From the NCBI RefSeq assembly GCF_026342835.1, contig NZ_JAPEMI010000001.1:7756501-7820500 (forward strand): a stretch of DNA of 64,000 nucleotides, in the 5' to 3' direction. The notes beneath the pieces are model-generated. The model was not told where the DNA came from, made no database searches, and saw only the letters and a program-made list of their open reading frames with translations. Positions 53,391 through 61,655 of the stretch are shown piece after piece (position 1 is the first letter of the stretch; every line of letters begins with the position of its first letter). Position numbers and translations under genes: made by a program. The stretch is from Streptomyces sp. NBC_00154. GTDB lineage: Bacteria > Actinomycetota > Actinomycetes > Streptomycetales > Streptomycetaceae.

Positions 53391-54786
53391 CAGGGTCATT
53401 GCATGATCGAGATCTGTCTGGGTTCGTCACGTGAGACCGAGGGTTCGTAGGGGCCGGTGGTAGTCGCGGCCGGTGTGGCGGAGGGCGGCGGCGATGTTGG
53501 TCTGGCCGTCCTGGCGGAAGACGCTGATGGCGAGGTTGCGCAGGGAGGCCATGGCGCGAGGCAGGGTGCCGGTGCGGACCTTGGAGTCGTCCTCGCGGAA
53601 CGTGCGGTCCCGCACGTGGTGCAGGAGGTTCTCGATTCCCCAGTGGCCTCTGATCCAGGTGGCGAGCTCGGTGCAGGTGGCGTCGAAGGCGCTCAGGCTG
53701 GTGATCAGGTAGACGCGCTCGATGGTCAGCTTCCCGGTGCTCAAGTCGCGTCGCCACCGTACGACTTGGATCGCCTGGCGGGCGCCGGGGTAGTCGAGGT
53801 GGCTGAACGCGGCGACCTTGAGCCGGCGGATCTCGTCGCGGTGGTGGGCGTGGTCGCGAGTGCGGTGCCCGAGCGGGATGTCTCGCCAGGGCAGCTTCCT
53901 GACCTGGGCGTACAGGCCCGGATGGTTCTTCTTCACGACGGCCACGTAGTGCGCGCCGCGACTGGTCAGATAGGCCCCGTGGTCGTGCTGGGTGTGCAGT
54001 GCGTCGGCGGTCACCACCGTGTTCTCCAGCTCGAGACCGTCCAGCAACGGCGCGAAGGAGGGGATCTCGTTGCTCTTGGAAGCGACCTGCCGCTGGGCCA
54101 GGACCACGCCGTGGTGGTCCATCGCCGCCAGCAGCTGGATCGCCGCGGCCGTTGCGGTTCGCGATCCGCGGACCACCTTGCCGTCGACCGCGATCACCCG
54201 TCGCACCGGCCCTTTCTCCGCCTCCGGCTCGACCGGGGGCGGCGTTCTGGCCTGCAGATACGCGCTGATCGCCGCGTCCAGCGCGTCACCGTCCACACGC
54301 TGCAGCAGGCGGCGCACGGTTGCGGCGTGCGGCACCGGCCGCAGACCGGTAAGTGGATCGGCAGCGAAGCCGAGGACGCCCAGCACATGCTGCGGGGCAT
54401 CCGTGATCCACTCGCTGATCGCGATGAGCGAGCGAGCCCCGGTCAGCACCGCCGAGACGGCTGCGCACAGCAACGCGAGGGCCGGATACCGCAGTCCTCG
54501 CGCATCGCGGGGATCGGCGACCAGGATCAGGAAACGCCGCAGGTCAGCGACATCGCTTGAGGTGAGGGGATCAGTCGGGGAACCCAGTTTCTCCAGTGCG
54601 GAAGGGATGGGCGATGATGTTCGGGCAGGCACGGTCTCGCTCGGTTCTCATGGGTCTCGACAACCACATGATCACCAGCACCGTGCCTGCTCTGCTCTCC
54701 CGGGCCCCTTGCCCCACAACGGACATGACGCCACGTCACTCACGAGACCGGCGAACCGGACCAATCCCAATCACGCAATGCCCCTG
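53391..54786 (-). mobile_element. ISAs1-family insertion sequence, copy 2
   Basis: 1,396 bp, the reverse complement of 7654-9049 with the same terminal repeats. The flanks CCCGCAGGGC (left) and GCCGCTGGAT (right) do not match, so unlike copy 1 there is no target duplication. The two sides were therefore joined by deletion or recombination after insertion. Confidence 0.9.
53427..54632 (-). CDS. ISAs1-family transposase, copy 2
   Basis: 401 residues, the same predicted protein as 7808-9013 (DDE motifs AVDGKVVRGS, TADALHTQ, HWGIENLLHHVRD). Identity of the two copies points to recent movement or gene conversion. Confidence 0.92.
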   Translation of the reverse strand: MPARTSSPIPSALEKLGSPTDPLTSSDVADLRRFLILVADPRDARGLRYPALALLCAAVSAVLTGARSLIAISEWITDAPQHVLGVLGFAADPLTGLRPVPHAATVRRLLQRVDGDALDAAISAYLQARTPPPVEPEAEKGPVRRVIAVDGKVVRGSRTATAAAIQLLAAMDHHGVVLAQRQVASKSNEIPSFAPLLDGLELENTVVTADALHTQHDHGAYLTSRGAHYVAVVKKNHPGLYAQVRKLPWRDIPLGHRTRDHAHHRDEIRRLKVAAFSHLDYPGARQAIQVVRWRRDLSTGKLTIERVYLITSLSAFDATCTELATWIRGHWGIENLLHHVRDRTFREDDSKVRTGTLPRAMASLRNLAISVFRQDGQTNIAAALRHTGRDYHRPLRTLGLT

Positions 54787-54932
54787 GCCGCTGGATGGCT
54801 CAGAGAACTTGGCCGCCCGGAACCCCGCGACGACTCGACCGCTAATTGGGAGACGCGACTCGATCGCTTTGTAGGACAACGTCGGCGAGGTCGTCTGCTG
54901 GGCTGGTGTACGACGAGCTGACGGAGGTGGCT

Positions 54933-55848
54933 GTGCCCGAGATCTGGGCCGGAGTGGACATCGGCAAGGAACATCACCACTGCGTGGTGATCGACGCCCA
55001 GGGCAAGCGGCTGCTGTCGCGTCGGATCCTGAACGACGAGGCTGAACTGCTCCAGCTCATCGCTGACGTACTGGAGCTGTCGCGGGATGTGCTGTGGGCG
55101 GTGGACATTAACCACGGCGGGGCCGCACTCCTGCTCGGTCTGCTGGTTAGCCACGACCAGCACATCACCTACATCACCGGCCTGGCCATTCACCGTGCAT
55201 CGGCCGGCTACCGGGGCCAGGCCAAGACCGACGCGAAGGACGCCTTCGTCATTGCCGACCAGGCCCGCATGCGCACCGACCTCGGTGTCCTGCGGCCCGG
55301 CGACGAGATATCGGTCGACCTGCGCACGCTGGTTACCCGCCGCACCGATCTGGTCTGCGACCGGACTCGGCAGATCAACCGACTGCGCGCCCAACTCTTG
55401 GAAATCTTCCCTGCGTTGGAACGCTCGTTGGACCTGACGAAGAAGGGGCCGGTCCTGTTGTTGACCGGCTACCAGACCCCGGCCGCGATCCGTCGCGCCG
55501 GCGCCTCCCGGATCGCGACATGGCTGAAGAACCGCAAGGTCCGCAACAGCGCGGCGCTGGCCCGGACCGTCGTCGAGGCCGCCGAGGCCCAGTTCACCGC
55601 ACTGCCCGGCGAGAAACTCGCGGCCACCATGGTGGCCCGCCTGGCGAAGGGGGTGATGGCCCTCGATGAGGAGATCACCGAGCTCGAAGCCCTTATCGAG
55701 GCTCGGTTTCGCGAGCACCCACACGCCGAGGTGATCCAGAGCCTGCCTGGCATGGGCACCATGCTGAGCGCGGAGTTCCTCGCTGCGACCGGCGGCGACA
55801 TGGACACCTTCGGCACCGCCGACCGCCTGGCCGGCTACGCCGGCCTCG
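54933..55848 (+). pseudogene. IS110-family transposase, 3'-truncated
   Basis: From GTG 54933 with GGAGG upstream: EIWAGVDIGKEHHHCVVIDA and KTDAKDAFVIADQARM carry the DEDD residues; SLPGMGTMLSAEFLAATGGD and DRLAGYAGLA begin the Tnp_20 domain. The frame then enters nitrile hydratase activator sequence on the opposite strand at 55849. The C-terminal catalytic Ser region and the element's right end are lost. Confidence 0.88.
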
Positions 55849-56038
55849 CACACATGCCGTCGAGACTGCTCTTCCACGGCGGTGTGGGGTTGCTGACCGA
55901 CCACTTCTCGGTGAGTGCCGACCACACATGGTCCTCGCGGGAGGCGAGATCTTCGAGCACCTCAACGCGAGTGGTCAGCAGGGATGGGTCGACCTTCGCG
56001 ACGACCGCGGACCGGTCGTGCTTGCCGGTGTCCGCCAT
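55849..56038 (-). pseudogene. Nitrile hydratase activator, 3'-truncated by IS110 junction
   Basis: ATG 56038 starts ADTGKHDRSAVVAKVDPSLL, the same as the intact gene at 62359, but the sequence ends after WKSSLDGMC where IS110 sequence begins. More than half of the protein is missing, so the left-arm operon lacks its own activator. Confidence 0.88.
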
Positions 56039-56039
56039 G

Positions 56040-56741
56040 TCAGTGCGATCCTCGCTGCGCCTTGCGGACCCGGTCGGCCGTGACGTTTTCCGTCACTCCG
56101 GGCCGAGGCAGCGCGACGCCCATCATGCAGTCACGGGTGACAATCTGCGTCAGCTCGTCCTCGGACCAGCCCTCCGTGCCCTCCGGACGCATCGGCAGCA
56201 CCATGAAGCGGTGCTTCTGGTTGGAGTCCTGGATTCGGATCTCAACGTCGGCCGGCATGTAGGTGCCGAACTCGGCGAGCACACCGCGCGGGTGCCGCAC
56301 CACCCTGCGCCGGTAGTTGGGCGTGCGGTACCACTCGGGCGAGTTGCCGAGCAGCGGCCGCGGGTAGCAGGAGCAGAGCGTGCAGACGATGACATAGTGG
56401 AGCGTCGGGGTGCTCTCGAGGATGCGCAGCGCCGTAAAGTCGCTCGGCGTGCCGAAGCCCGAGGGCTGCATCCAGTCGACTCCTACGGCCTTGCACGCCT
56501 CGATCGGGTCGGCGAGTGCGGCGCGCTTGAAGGACTCGTCGAGCCAACACTTGGCGACAAGTCGCGCTGCGGGAAGCGGGCCGATGTGCTCCGAGAACTC
56601 GGTGAACGCGCGGTGGTCCTCAGCCGTGAAGATGCCCTTCTCGAGGCAGAGCTCGCGGACCGCGACCTCCAGGACCTCGAAGTCAGACACCTCCTCGACC
56701 ATGGGCGCGGGCGGATTGTGACCGTGCTCACTGGTTGACAT
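56040..56741 (-). CDS. nthA: Nitrile hydratase alpha subunit, Co-type (left copy)
   Basis: 233 residues, same predicted protein as 61656-62357. The metal centre is CTLCSC at residues 120-125 (HYVIVCTLCSCYPRP); the Thr in CTLC is the signature of cobalt-type enzymes (iron types have CSLC). SPEWYRTPNYRRRVVRHPRG, FGTYMPADVEIRI and MRPEGTEGWSEDEL are conserved downstream blocks. Together with beta it hydrates nitriles to amides in the cytosol. Located between beta (39 bases) and the truncated activator (1 base). Confidence 0.93.
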   Translation of the reverse strand: MSTSEHGHNPPAPMVEEVSDFEVLEVAVRELCLEKGIFTAEDHRAFTEFSEHIGPLPAARLVAKCWLDESFKRAALADPIEACKAVGVDWMQPSGFGTPSDFTALRILESTPTLHYVIVCTLCSCYPRPLLGNSPEWYRTPNYRRRVVRHPRGVLAEFGTYMPADVEIRIQDSNQKHRFMVLPMRPEGTEGWSEDELTQIVTRDCMMGVALPRPGVTENVTADRVRKAQRGSH

Positions 56742-56780
56742 GGAGATTGAAACCTTTCTATGAGTGGGAGTTTCGGCGTC

Positions 56781-57623
56781 TCAGACGGCCTGGAGCCAGC
56801 GCTCGGGGAGCTCGGTCTGCAGGGTGTCGCTCTCCTCGCCGGTGTAGTCCGGCCAGAGCTCGCTCATCTTGAAGCGGACGACGTAGAACCACTCGGGCTG
56901 GGGTGAACCGATGGCCTCGTAGTCGAATCCCTCGTCCTCGGCGGCCGGAGACTCGTAGGCAAGCGTCGCGATCTCGCCCACGGCGCCGCGGACAAACTCC
57001 TGGGTGCGCGTGTAGTACAGCGCCTGCCAGTCGTGGACCCGCACCGCGTCACCGACCGCGAACCCGGCCGGACCCGCTTGGCCGGCGTACACCTGCGGAT
57101 CGCCCTTGCCAACCGCGTGCACGTGGTGCTTGTTGCGGGGGATGTCCTTGCCGTCGGCGATGTGGTGCGGCTTCGGCTCCAGCAGCTCGCGCGGTGCGAG
57201 GTCAGCAATGCGGGCCTTCACCTCGTTGTACTTCGCGGTGAGCTCGGTCAAGCTGACGAGGTGCTTGTCGATCAGCACCCGCGTGCAGCCCAGCAACCAT
57301 CGGCCGTAGTAGGGCAGTCCGAGGTACATCGACCGGTCGAAGTCGCCGTTGTGCAGGCGCCTGCGCTCCTCCGACACCCAGATGCCACGCAACGCGAGCA
57401 CCTCGGCTAGCACGTAGGTGTTGTGCTCCCAGTGCTCGCCCTCCTTCTCGATCCATTCGATCGGCGCATCCAGCTCGCCGCCGACGTCCTCCGAGGTCTT
57501 GAGGTATGCCTCGAGCCGATCGTTCGACAGCTCGTACGGAGCCTCCGGGAGGTCCTGGAAGGAGGGCTTCAACCGATTGCGGAGGGCGAGCTTGTCGGCC
57601 CGGTCTTGCGCGGTAGTCGCCAT
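56781..57623 (-). CDS. nthB: Nitrile hydratase beta subunit (left copy)
   Basis: 280 residues from ATG 57623, with AAAGGAATCC upstream. The N-terminal helical domain includes WEHNTYVLAEVLALRGIWVS and YYGRWLLGCTRVLIDKHLVS; the C-terminal SH3-like barrel begins at FAVGDAVRVHDWQALYYTRT and ends with WFYVVRFKMSELWPDYTGEE. Beta packs against alpha and shapes the substrate pocket. First enzyme gene of the operon (beta, alpha, activator), the order seen in Rhodococcus low-molecular-mass Co-type clusters. Identical at protein level to the right copy. Confidence 0.9.
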   Translation of the reverse strand: MATTAQDRADKLALRNRLKPSFQDLPEAPYELSNDRLEAYLKTSEDVGGELDAPIEWIEKEGEHWEHNTYVLAEVLALRGIWVSEERRRLHNGDFDRSMYLGLPYYGRWLLGCTRVLIDKHLVSLTELTAKYNEVKARIADLAPRELLEPKPHHIADGKDIPRNKHHVHAVGKGDPQVYAGQAGPAGFAVGDAVRVHDWQALYYTRTQEFVRGAVGEIATLAYESPAAEDEGFDYEAIGSPQPEWFYVVRFKMSELWPDYTGEESDTLQTELPERWLQAV

Positions 57624-57693
57624 GATGGGATTCCTTTCGTGAGTGATCTCGATGAGTGCTGGGGTCGCTGTGCGCCAGAGGTGGGTGGCGTGC

Positions 57694-57935
57694 TCAGTCG
57701 CGGAAGACGGCGACGTGGAACGACCGGGCGGCCGGATTGCCGTGGACGTCGTACGTGCAGACCCGCATCGCATGCGCGTCCTCCAGCAGGCCCACGGTGC
57801 AGAACCCCGGCTCGACGTCCTCATACATCGCGCTGCCCACGACGGCGGAGAAGTTCGCCTTCGCCGCTCCCTGCAGCGGGACCCCCCAAGTGAGGGTGTA
57901 CTAGTTCGCTCCGTCGTACTCGCACCCCTCGATTG
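57694..57935 (-). pseudogene. Nitrile hydratase-linked small protein, 3' part (left arm)
   Basis: Carries EGCEYDGAN, then an in-frame TAG, then TLTWGVPLQGAAKANFSAVV and RVCTYDVHGNPAARSFHVAV. The 5' part is replaced by ferredoxin-like sequence at about 57936. The full version lies at 59629-59943 and an amber-containing version at 60395-60703. Confidence 0.75.
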
Positions 57936-57937
57936 CC

Positions 57938-58130
57938 GGGGGCTCACCGGACGGCCGGGCGGGGGGTCCTGCCGGGCGGCCGGACGACCAGGTGGACGAG
58001 CCCCGGCGGGGGGTCGGCCTGTCCCGGTCCACCGGCCCGGGCCCACGCGACCACGTCGGCGACGGTGTCCGGCTCCCGCACGCAGCCGAGCCACACGGGC
58101 CGCCCGCCCGCCGCACGGCCGGCCCCCTCT
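57938..58130 (-). pseudogene. (2Fe-2S) ferredoxin-like protein copy C, 3' half
   Basis: GRAAGGRPVWLGCVREPDTV, then ADVVAWARAGGPGQADPPPG is the C-terminal half of the ferredoxin-like protein whose N-terminal half lies at 59408-59632. The halves are separated by an IS3 fragment that itself holds an IS5-family element. Confidence 0.75.
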
Positions 58131-58204
58131 CTGTCAGCCTTGGGTGAGACATCCCGTTCTGCGGGGTTAGCCTGAGAGGGCACGACAAGGAGAACCGTCC
58201 CTTA

Positions 58205-59188
58205 GACCGACCGGCAAATGGATCACTTGAGGCGTCGGGTGCTCGGGCGGCTGTCCCAGCGGTAGCGGCTGGTCGCGCGTCGAATGAGCATGCGGAGCGT
58301 GACGAGTACGGCGGCGAGGTGGAGATAGAGGTCCACGACCATGCCGTTTTTCTCGGTGCAGCGCCGCAGCTTGCCGTAGGCGTTCATCCAGGAATGCGTG
58401 CGCTCCACCACCCAGCGTTTGCTGGCCTGGATCGGCGCCGGGATGCCCTTGCGGGCGATCTCAGCCGTGAAGCCCAACTCGGCCAGCAGAGCACGGGACT
58501 TGGCGCTGTCGTAGCCGCGGTCCAGGTTGACGTTGACGCCCTCGGGCATCGCCCCGACTTGGGTGCGGGCGGCCGCCAAAGTCGGGCCGAGCAGGGGCGA
58601 ATCGTGTCGGTTGGCTCCGTCGGAGACGATGCCGAGCGGAACGCCGCAGGCATCGGAGGCGACCGAGCGCTTGAGCCCCTGCTTGCCCCGGTCCACCGGT
58701 GAGCGGCCCGCTTTCTCGCCGCCGGACGGCGCCTTGGTGATACAGCCGTCGACCGACATCTCGGCCAGACCCAGGCCGATCATGCGGTCGTACGCTTCCA
58801 GCGCCAAGGCATGTACTCGTTGTGCTATCCCCAGCTCAGCCCACTGTTTGACGCGTCGTCGGATGGTGCGGTCGGAGCACCCGGGACTCGCAATCCGCTC
58901 GTACCCCGAACCGTGGACCAGAGCCAGCACGACGTGCTCGAACACGACACGGTCCGACACCCGGCGGCGGTGACACCCGAGCGGATGGCTCGCCGAGAAC
59001 CCCTCCCGCACCGGCAGGAGAGCAGCGAACTGGTCCCACAGGGGGTCGAGCAGGCAAAATGGCACCGCAGGCACGGGTCCTCCGCGTGATCACTGAGCGT
59101 CGAGAACTCCATGATCACGCAGGGCCCGTGCCTGTCTCGTTTCCGGGACCGTCAGCCAACGAGCGACGTAGCCATTTGCCGGTCGGTC
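58205..59188 (-). mobile_element. IS5-family insertion sequence in the NHase spacer
   Basis: 984 bp with perfect 17-bp terminal inverted repeats GACCGACCGGCAAATGG and a TTA target duplication (58202-58204 and 59189-59191). It is inserted just before the OrfA start of an IS3-family fragment. Confidence 0.9.
58223..59074 (-). CDS. IS5-family transposase
   Basis: 283 residues. N-terminal FCLLDPLWDQFAALLPVREG, HTH-like CSDRTIRRRVKQWAELGIAQ, DDE core: LAEMSVDGCITKAPSGGEKA, VNLDRGYDSAKSRALLAELG and RWVVERTHSWMNAYGKLRRC. The Lys/Gly-rich GRSPVDRGKQGLKRS is typical of the subgroup. Intact; it fills the element and has probably inserted recently. Confidence 0.92.
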   Translation of the reverse strand: MPAVPFCLLDPLWDQFAALLPVREGFSASHPLGCHRRRVSDRVVFEHVVLALVHGSGYERIASPGCSDRTIRRRVKQWAELGIAQRVHALALEAYDRMIGLGLAEMSVDGCITKAPSGGEKAGRSPVDRGKQGLKRSVASDACGVPLGIVSDGANRHDSPLLGPTLAAARTQVGAMPEGVNVNLDRGYDSAKSRALLAELGFTAEIARKGIPAPIQASKRWVVERTHSWMNAYGKLRRCTEKNGMVVDLYLHLAAVLVTLRMLIRRATSRYRWDSRPSTRRLK

Positions 59189-59190
59189 TT

Positions 59191-59405
59191 ATGCCCAGCA
59201 TAGAGCCCGTCGGGTCCGACCCGTCGCCGAGGCCGAAGCGCCGCACTTTCACCTCGGAGTACAAAATGCGGATCGTCGCCGAGTACGACGCCGCGCCCAG
59301 GAACGAGAAGGGTGCGGTGCTGCGCCGGGAACGGCTTTACCACTCGCATGTCAAGGAGTGGCGGGCCGCCCGGGATGCCGGGGCCCTGGAGAACCTGGTC
59401 GACCG
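59191..59405 (+). pseudogene. IS3-family OrfA fragment
   Basis: ATG 59191 opens PSIEPVGSDPSPRPKRRTFT, then SEYKMRIVAEYDAAPRNEKG and RRERLYHSHVKEWRAARDAG, an IS3 OrfA. It stops making sense at about 59405, where ferredoxin-like sequence begins on the other strand; OrfB is absent. The IS5-family element lies directly upstream of its start. Confidence 0.8.
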
Positions 59406-59407
59406 CG

Positions 59408-59632
59408 CTGGACTTGAAATCTTCCGGCCGGCGCCGGTTGCAGGACGATCAGGTTAGCCTCCTCGCACAGGCCCAGGCATGGAGTGGTGCGCACGGTCGC
59501 GATGCCCCGCAGCCCTCGCGAGAGGTCGGCCAGTTGGGCCTCGTGCTCCACTCCGGGCACCTTCGCCGTACGGCAGCAGCAACCCCTGCACACAATCACG
59601 GTGGGAAGCCGCCCGCAGCCGGGGGCGCTCAC
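59408..59632 (-). pseudogene. (2Fe-2S) ferredoxin-like protein copy C, 5' half
   Basis: GTG 59632 overlaps the stop of the preceding small gene (GTGA), so the two were translationally coupled. TVIVCRGCCCRTAKVPGVEH, then TVRTTPCLGLCEEANLIVLQ shows the CxxCCC and CxxxC cysteines. It is cut after PAPAGR by the IS3 fragment; the rest lies at 57938-58130. Confidence 0.78.
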
Positions 59633-59943
59633 CTGTCCCTGAAGCAGGCGATGTGGAAGGGCCGGGCCGCCGGGTTGCCACCTGCGTCGAAGGTACACAC
59701 CCTCATCTGGTTGTCGGCCGGTCCCAGCCGCACGGTGACCAGTCCAGGCAGCACCGGCTCGTCCTCCGCGCTCCCGACAGTCCCCGCGAAGTTCGTCTTC
59801 GCCTCGCTGCCTCGCAGCGGGACCCCCCAAGTGAGGGTGTACTCGTTCGCTCCGTCGTACTCGCATTCCTCGATTAGGTAACCGCGGACCACCGATCCGT
59901 CGGCTGCGACGACGCAGGCGAGTCGTTTTTCGAACTGGCTCAT
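59629..59943 (-). CDS. Nitrile hydratase-linked small protein, intact copy
   Basis: 104 residues from ATG 59943, with GAGG upstream; a longer frame to 60396 is spurious. SQFEKRLACVVAADGSVVRG, then YLIEECEYDGANEYTLTWGV, VTVRLGPADNQMRVCTFDAG and PAARPFHIACFRDR. Four Cys are spread through it. No known domain; it looks like a small beta-rich protein. Translationally coupled to the ferredoxin-like gene and repeated twice more beside the nitrile hydratase genes, suggesting a role in maturing or regulating the enzyme. Confidence 0.75.
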   Translation of the reverse strand: MSQFEKRLACVVAADGSVVRGYLIEECEYDGANEYTLTWGVPLRGSEAKTNFAGTVGSAEDEPVLPGLVTVRLGPADNQMRVCTFDAGGNPAARPFHIACFRDR

Positions 59944-60044
59944 TTCATCCGCCTCGATCTTTTCCCGACTGGTTTCCGCAATCGTCACACCGGGTCCGCC
60001 AGTCCGCCATCCAGACTGCTCCCGAAGGGGCAGGTCACGGCTTC

Positions 60045-60111
60045 CTGAAGGGGCGGTGCTGGCGGTGTTCCGCAGGCGGTCTGCGGAACACCGCCAGCAC
60101 CGCCCCTTCAG
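60045..60111. repeat. Perfect 30-bp inverted repeat (hairpin)
   Basis: The arms at 60045-60074 and 60082-60111 are exact reverse complements (outer bases CTGAAGGGGCGGTGCTGG) around a 7-base loop. It lies between the divergent small genes at 59943 and 60395. It is longer than typical intrinsic terminators and has no T-run. Confidence 0.9.
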
Positions 60112-60394
60112 TTCAGGCAGAAGACCGCCTGGCAGCCGGTGTCGGCCATTCGGGGGAGGGTCTGGTCCGGTCTGGGCCATTCGAGGGGCCTCCGGTTGAC
60201 CGGCGCGGGCCCCCGGTGTCGACTTGGAAGCGAGCATCGGGCAAAAAGCGAAAAGAAACCGGCAGCCGGAAGGCCGGGAATCAGTGATTCCCTGCCTTCC
60301 CCAGGCTCCCATCGGCCGAAGCCGTGGCTGACCGGTCAAGGTTTCCCTGGATTTCATCCGCCGGTGCTCTCGGCCGCGTAAAGAAGGAGGAACC

Positions 60395-60703
60395 ATGGGC
60401 GCGTTCGAAGGACGTCTTGCCTGCGTCGTCGCAGCCGACGGATCGGTGGTCCGCGGTTACCTCATCGAGGAATGCGAGTACGACGGAGCGAACTAGTACA
60501 CCCTCACGTGGGGGGTCCCGCTGCAGGGAGCGGCGAAGGCGAACTTCTCCGCCGTCGTGGGCAGCGCGATGTATGAGGACGTCGAGCCGGGGTTCTGCAC
60601 CGTGGGCCTGCTGGAGGACGCGCATGCGATGCGGGTCTGCACGTACGACGTCCACGGCAATCCGGCCGCCCGGTCGTTCCACGTCGCCGTCTTCCGCGAC
60701 TGA
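60395..60703 (+). pseudogene. Nitrile hydratase-linked small protein with amber codon
   Basis: ATG 60395 with AAGAAGGAGG upstream. GAFEGRLACVVAADGSVVRG, YLIEECEYDGAN, then TAG at codon 35 (Glu in the intact copy at 59629), then YTLTWGVPLQGAAKANFSAV to RSFHVAVFRD and TGA at 60703. Apart from the stop, the whole frame is preserved with good codon bias. It precedes the beta gene by 70 bases. Either a recent nonsense mutation or a deliberate readthrough site; the first is more likely. Confidence 0.8.
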
Positions 60704-60773
60704 GCACGCCACCCACCTCTGGCGCACAGCGACCCCAGCACTCATCGAGATCACTCACGAAAGGAATCCCATC

Positions 60774-61616
60774 ATGGCGACTACCGCGCAAGACCGGGCC
60801 GACAAGCTCGCCCTCCGCAATCGGTTGAAGCCCTCCTTCCAGGACCTCCCGGAGGCTCCGTACGAGCTGTCGAACGATCGGCTCGAGGCATACCTCAAGA
60901 CCTCGGAGGACGTCGGCGGCGAGCTGGATGCGCCGATCGAATGGATCGAGAAGGAGGGCGAGCACTGGGAGCACAACACCTACGTGCTAGCCGAGGTGCT
61001 CGCGTTGCGTGGCATCTGGGTGTCGGAGGAGCGCAGGCGCCTGCACAACGGCGACTTCGACCGGTCGATGTACCTCGGACTGCCCTACTACGGCCGATGG
61101 TTGCTGGGCTGCACGCGGGTGCTGATCGACAAGCACCTCGTCAGCTTGACCGAGCTCACCGCGAAGTACAACGAGGTGAAGGCCCGCATTGCTGACCTCG
61201 CACCGCGCGAGCTGCTGGAGCCGAAGCCGCACCACATCGCCGACGGCAAGGACATCCCCCGCAACAAGCACCACGTGCACGCGGTTGGCAAGGGCGATCC
61301 GCAGGTGTACGCCGGCCAAGCGGGTCCGGCCGGGTTCGCGGTCGGTGACGCGGTGCGGGTCCACGACTGGCAGGCGCTGTACTACACGCGCACCCAGGAG
61401 TTTGTCCGCGGCGCCGTGGGCGAGATCGCGACGCTTGCCTACGAGTCTCCGGCCGCCGAGGACGAGGGATTCGACTACGAGGCCATCGGTTCACCCCAGC
61501 CCGAGTGGTTCTACGTCGTCCGCTTCAAGATGAGCGAGCTCTGGCCGGACTACACCGGCGAGGAGAGCGACACCCTGCAGACCGAGCTCCCCGAGCGCTG
61601 GCTCCAGGCCGTCTGA
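60774..61616 (+). CDS. nthB: Nitrile hydratase beta subunit (right copy)
   Basis: 280 residues from ATG 60774. The protein is identical to the left copy (helical domain WEHNTYVLAEVLALRGIWVS, barrel from FAVGDAVRVHDWQALYYTRT). It is 39 bases upstream of the alpha gene and part of the only complete beta-alpha-activator operon here, so this copy is likely the functional one. The promoter presumably lies upstream of the small gene at 60395. Confidence 0.91.
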   Translation: MATTAQDRADKLALRNRLKPSFQDLPEAPYELSNDRLEAYLKTSEDVGGELDAPIEWIEKEGEHWEHNTYVLAEVLALRGIWVSEERRRLHNGDFDRSMYLGLPYYGRWLLGCTRVLIDKHLVSLTELTAKYNEVKARIADLAPRELLEPKPHHIADGKDIPRNKHHVHAVGKGDPQVYAGQAGPAGFAVGDAVRVHDWQALYYTRTQEFVRGAVGEIATLAYESPAAEDEGFDYEAIGSPQPEWFYVVRFKMSELWPDYTGEESDTLQTELPERWLQAV

Positions 61617-61655
61617 GACGCCGAAACTCCCACTCATAGAAAGGTTTCAATCTCC

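Larger units (their letters stand above)
55849..57924. repeat. Left arm of 2,076-bp inverted repeat (nitrile hydratase)
   Basis: Reverse complement of 60473-62548; paired positions sum to 118397. The start and stop positions of the beta and alpha genes map exactly between arms, so there are no length changes. One base difference was noticed, near 57890 (ACTTGG versus ACGTGG in coding orientation). The arm carries the 3' part of the small gene, complete beta and alpha genes, and the first 63 codons of the activator gene. Confidence 0.93.

Noticed and set aside
53457..54560. Plus-strand frame of 367 codons over ISAs1 copy 2
   Set aside because: Antisense of the transposase; the same shadow appears at copy 1.
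57900..57911. ACTAGT (SpeI site) as evidence of engineered cloning at the repeat border
   Set aside because: The site lies at a natural-looking codon position in both arms, and there is no vector sequence; a single G-to-T change explains it.
60395..60703. Pyrrolysine-type recoding of TAG
   Set aside because: Streptomyces is not known to use pyrrolysine, no PylS/PylT gene is in the window, and the intact paralogue has Glu; a nonsense mutation is simpler.
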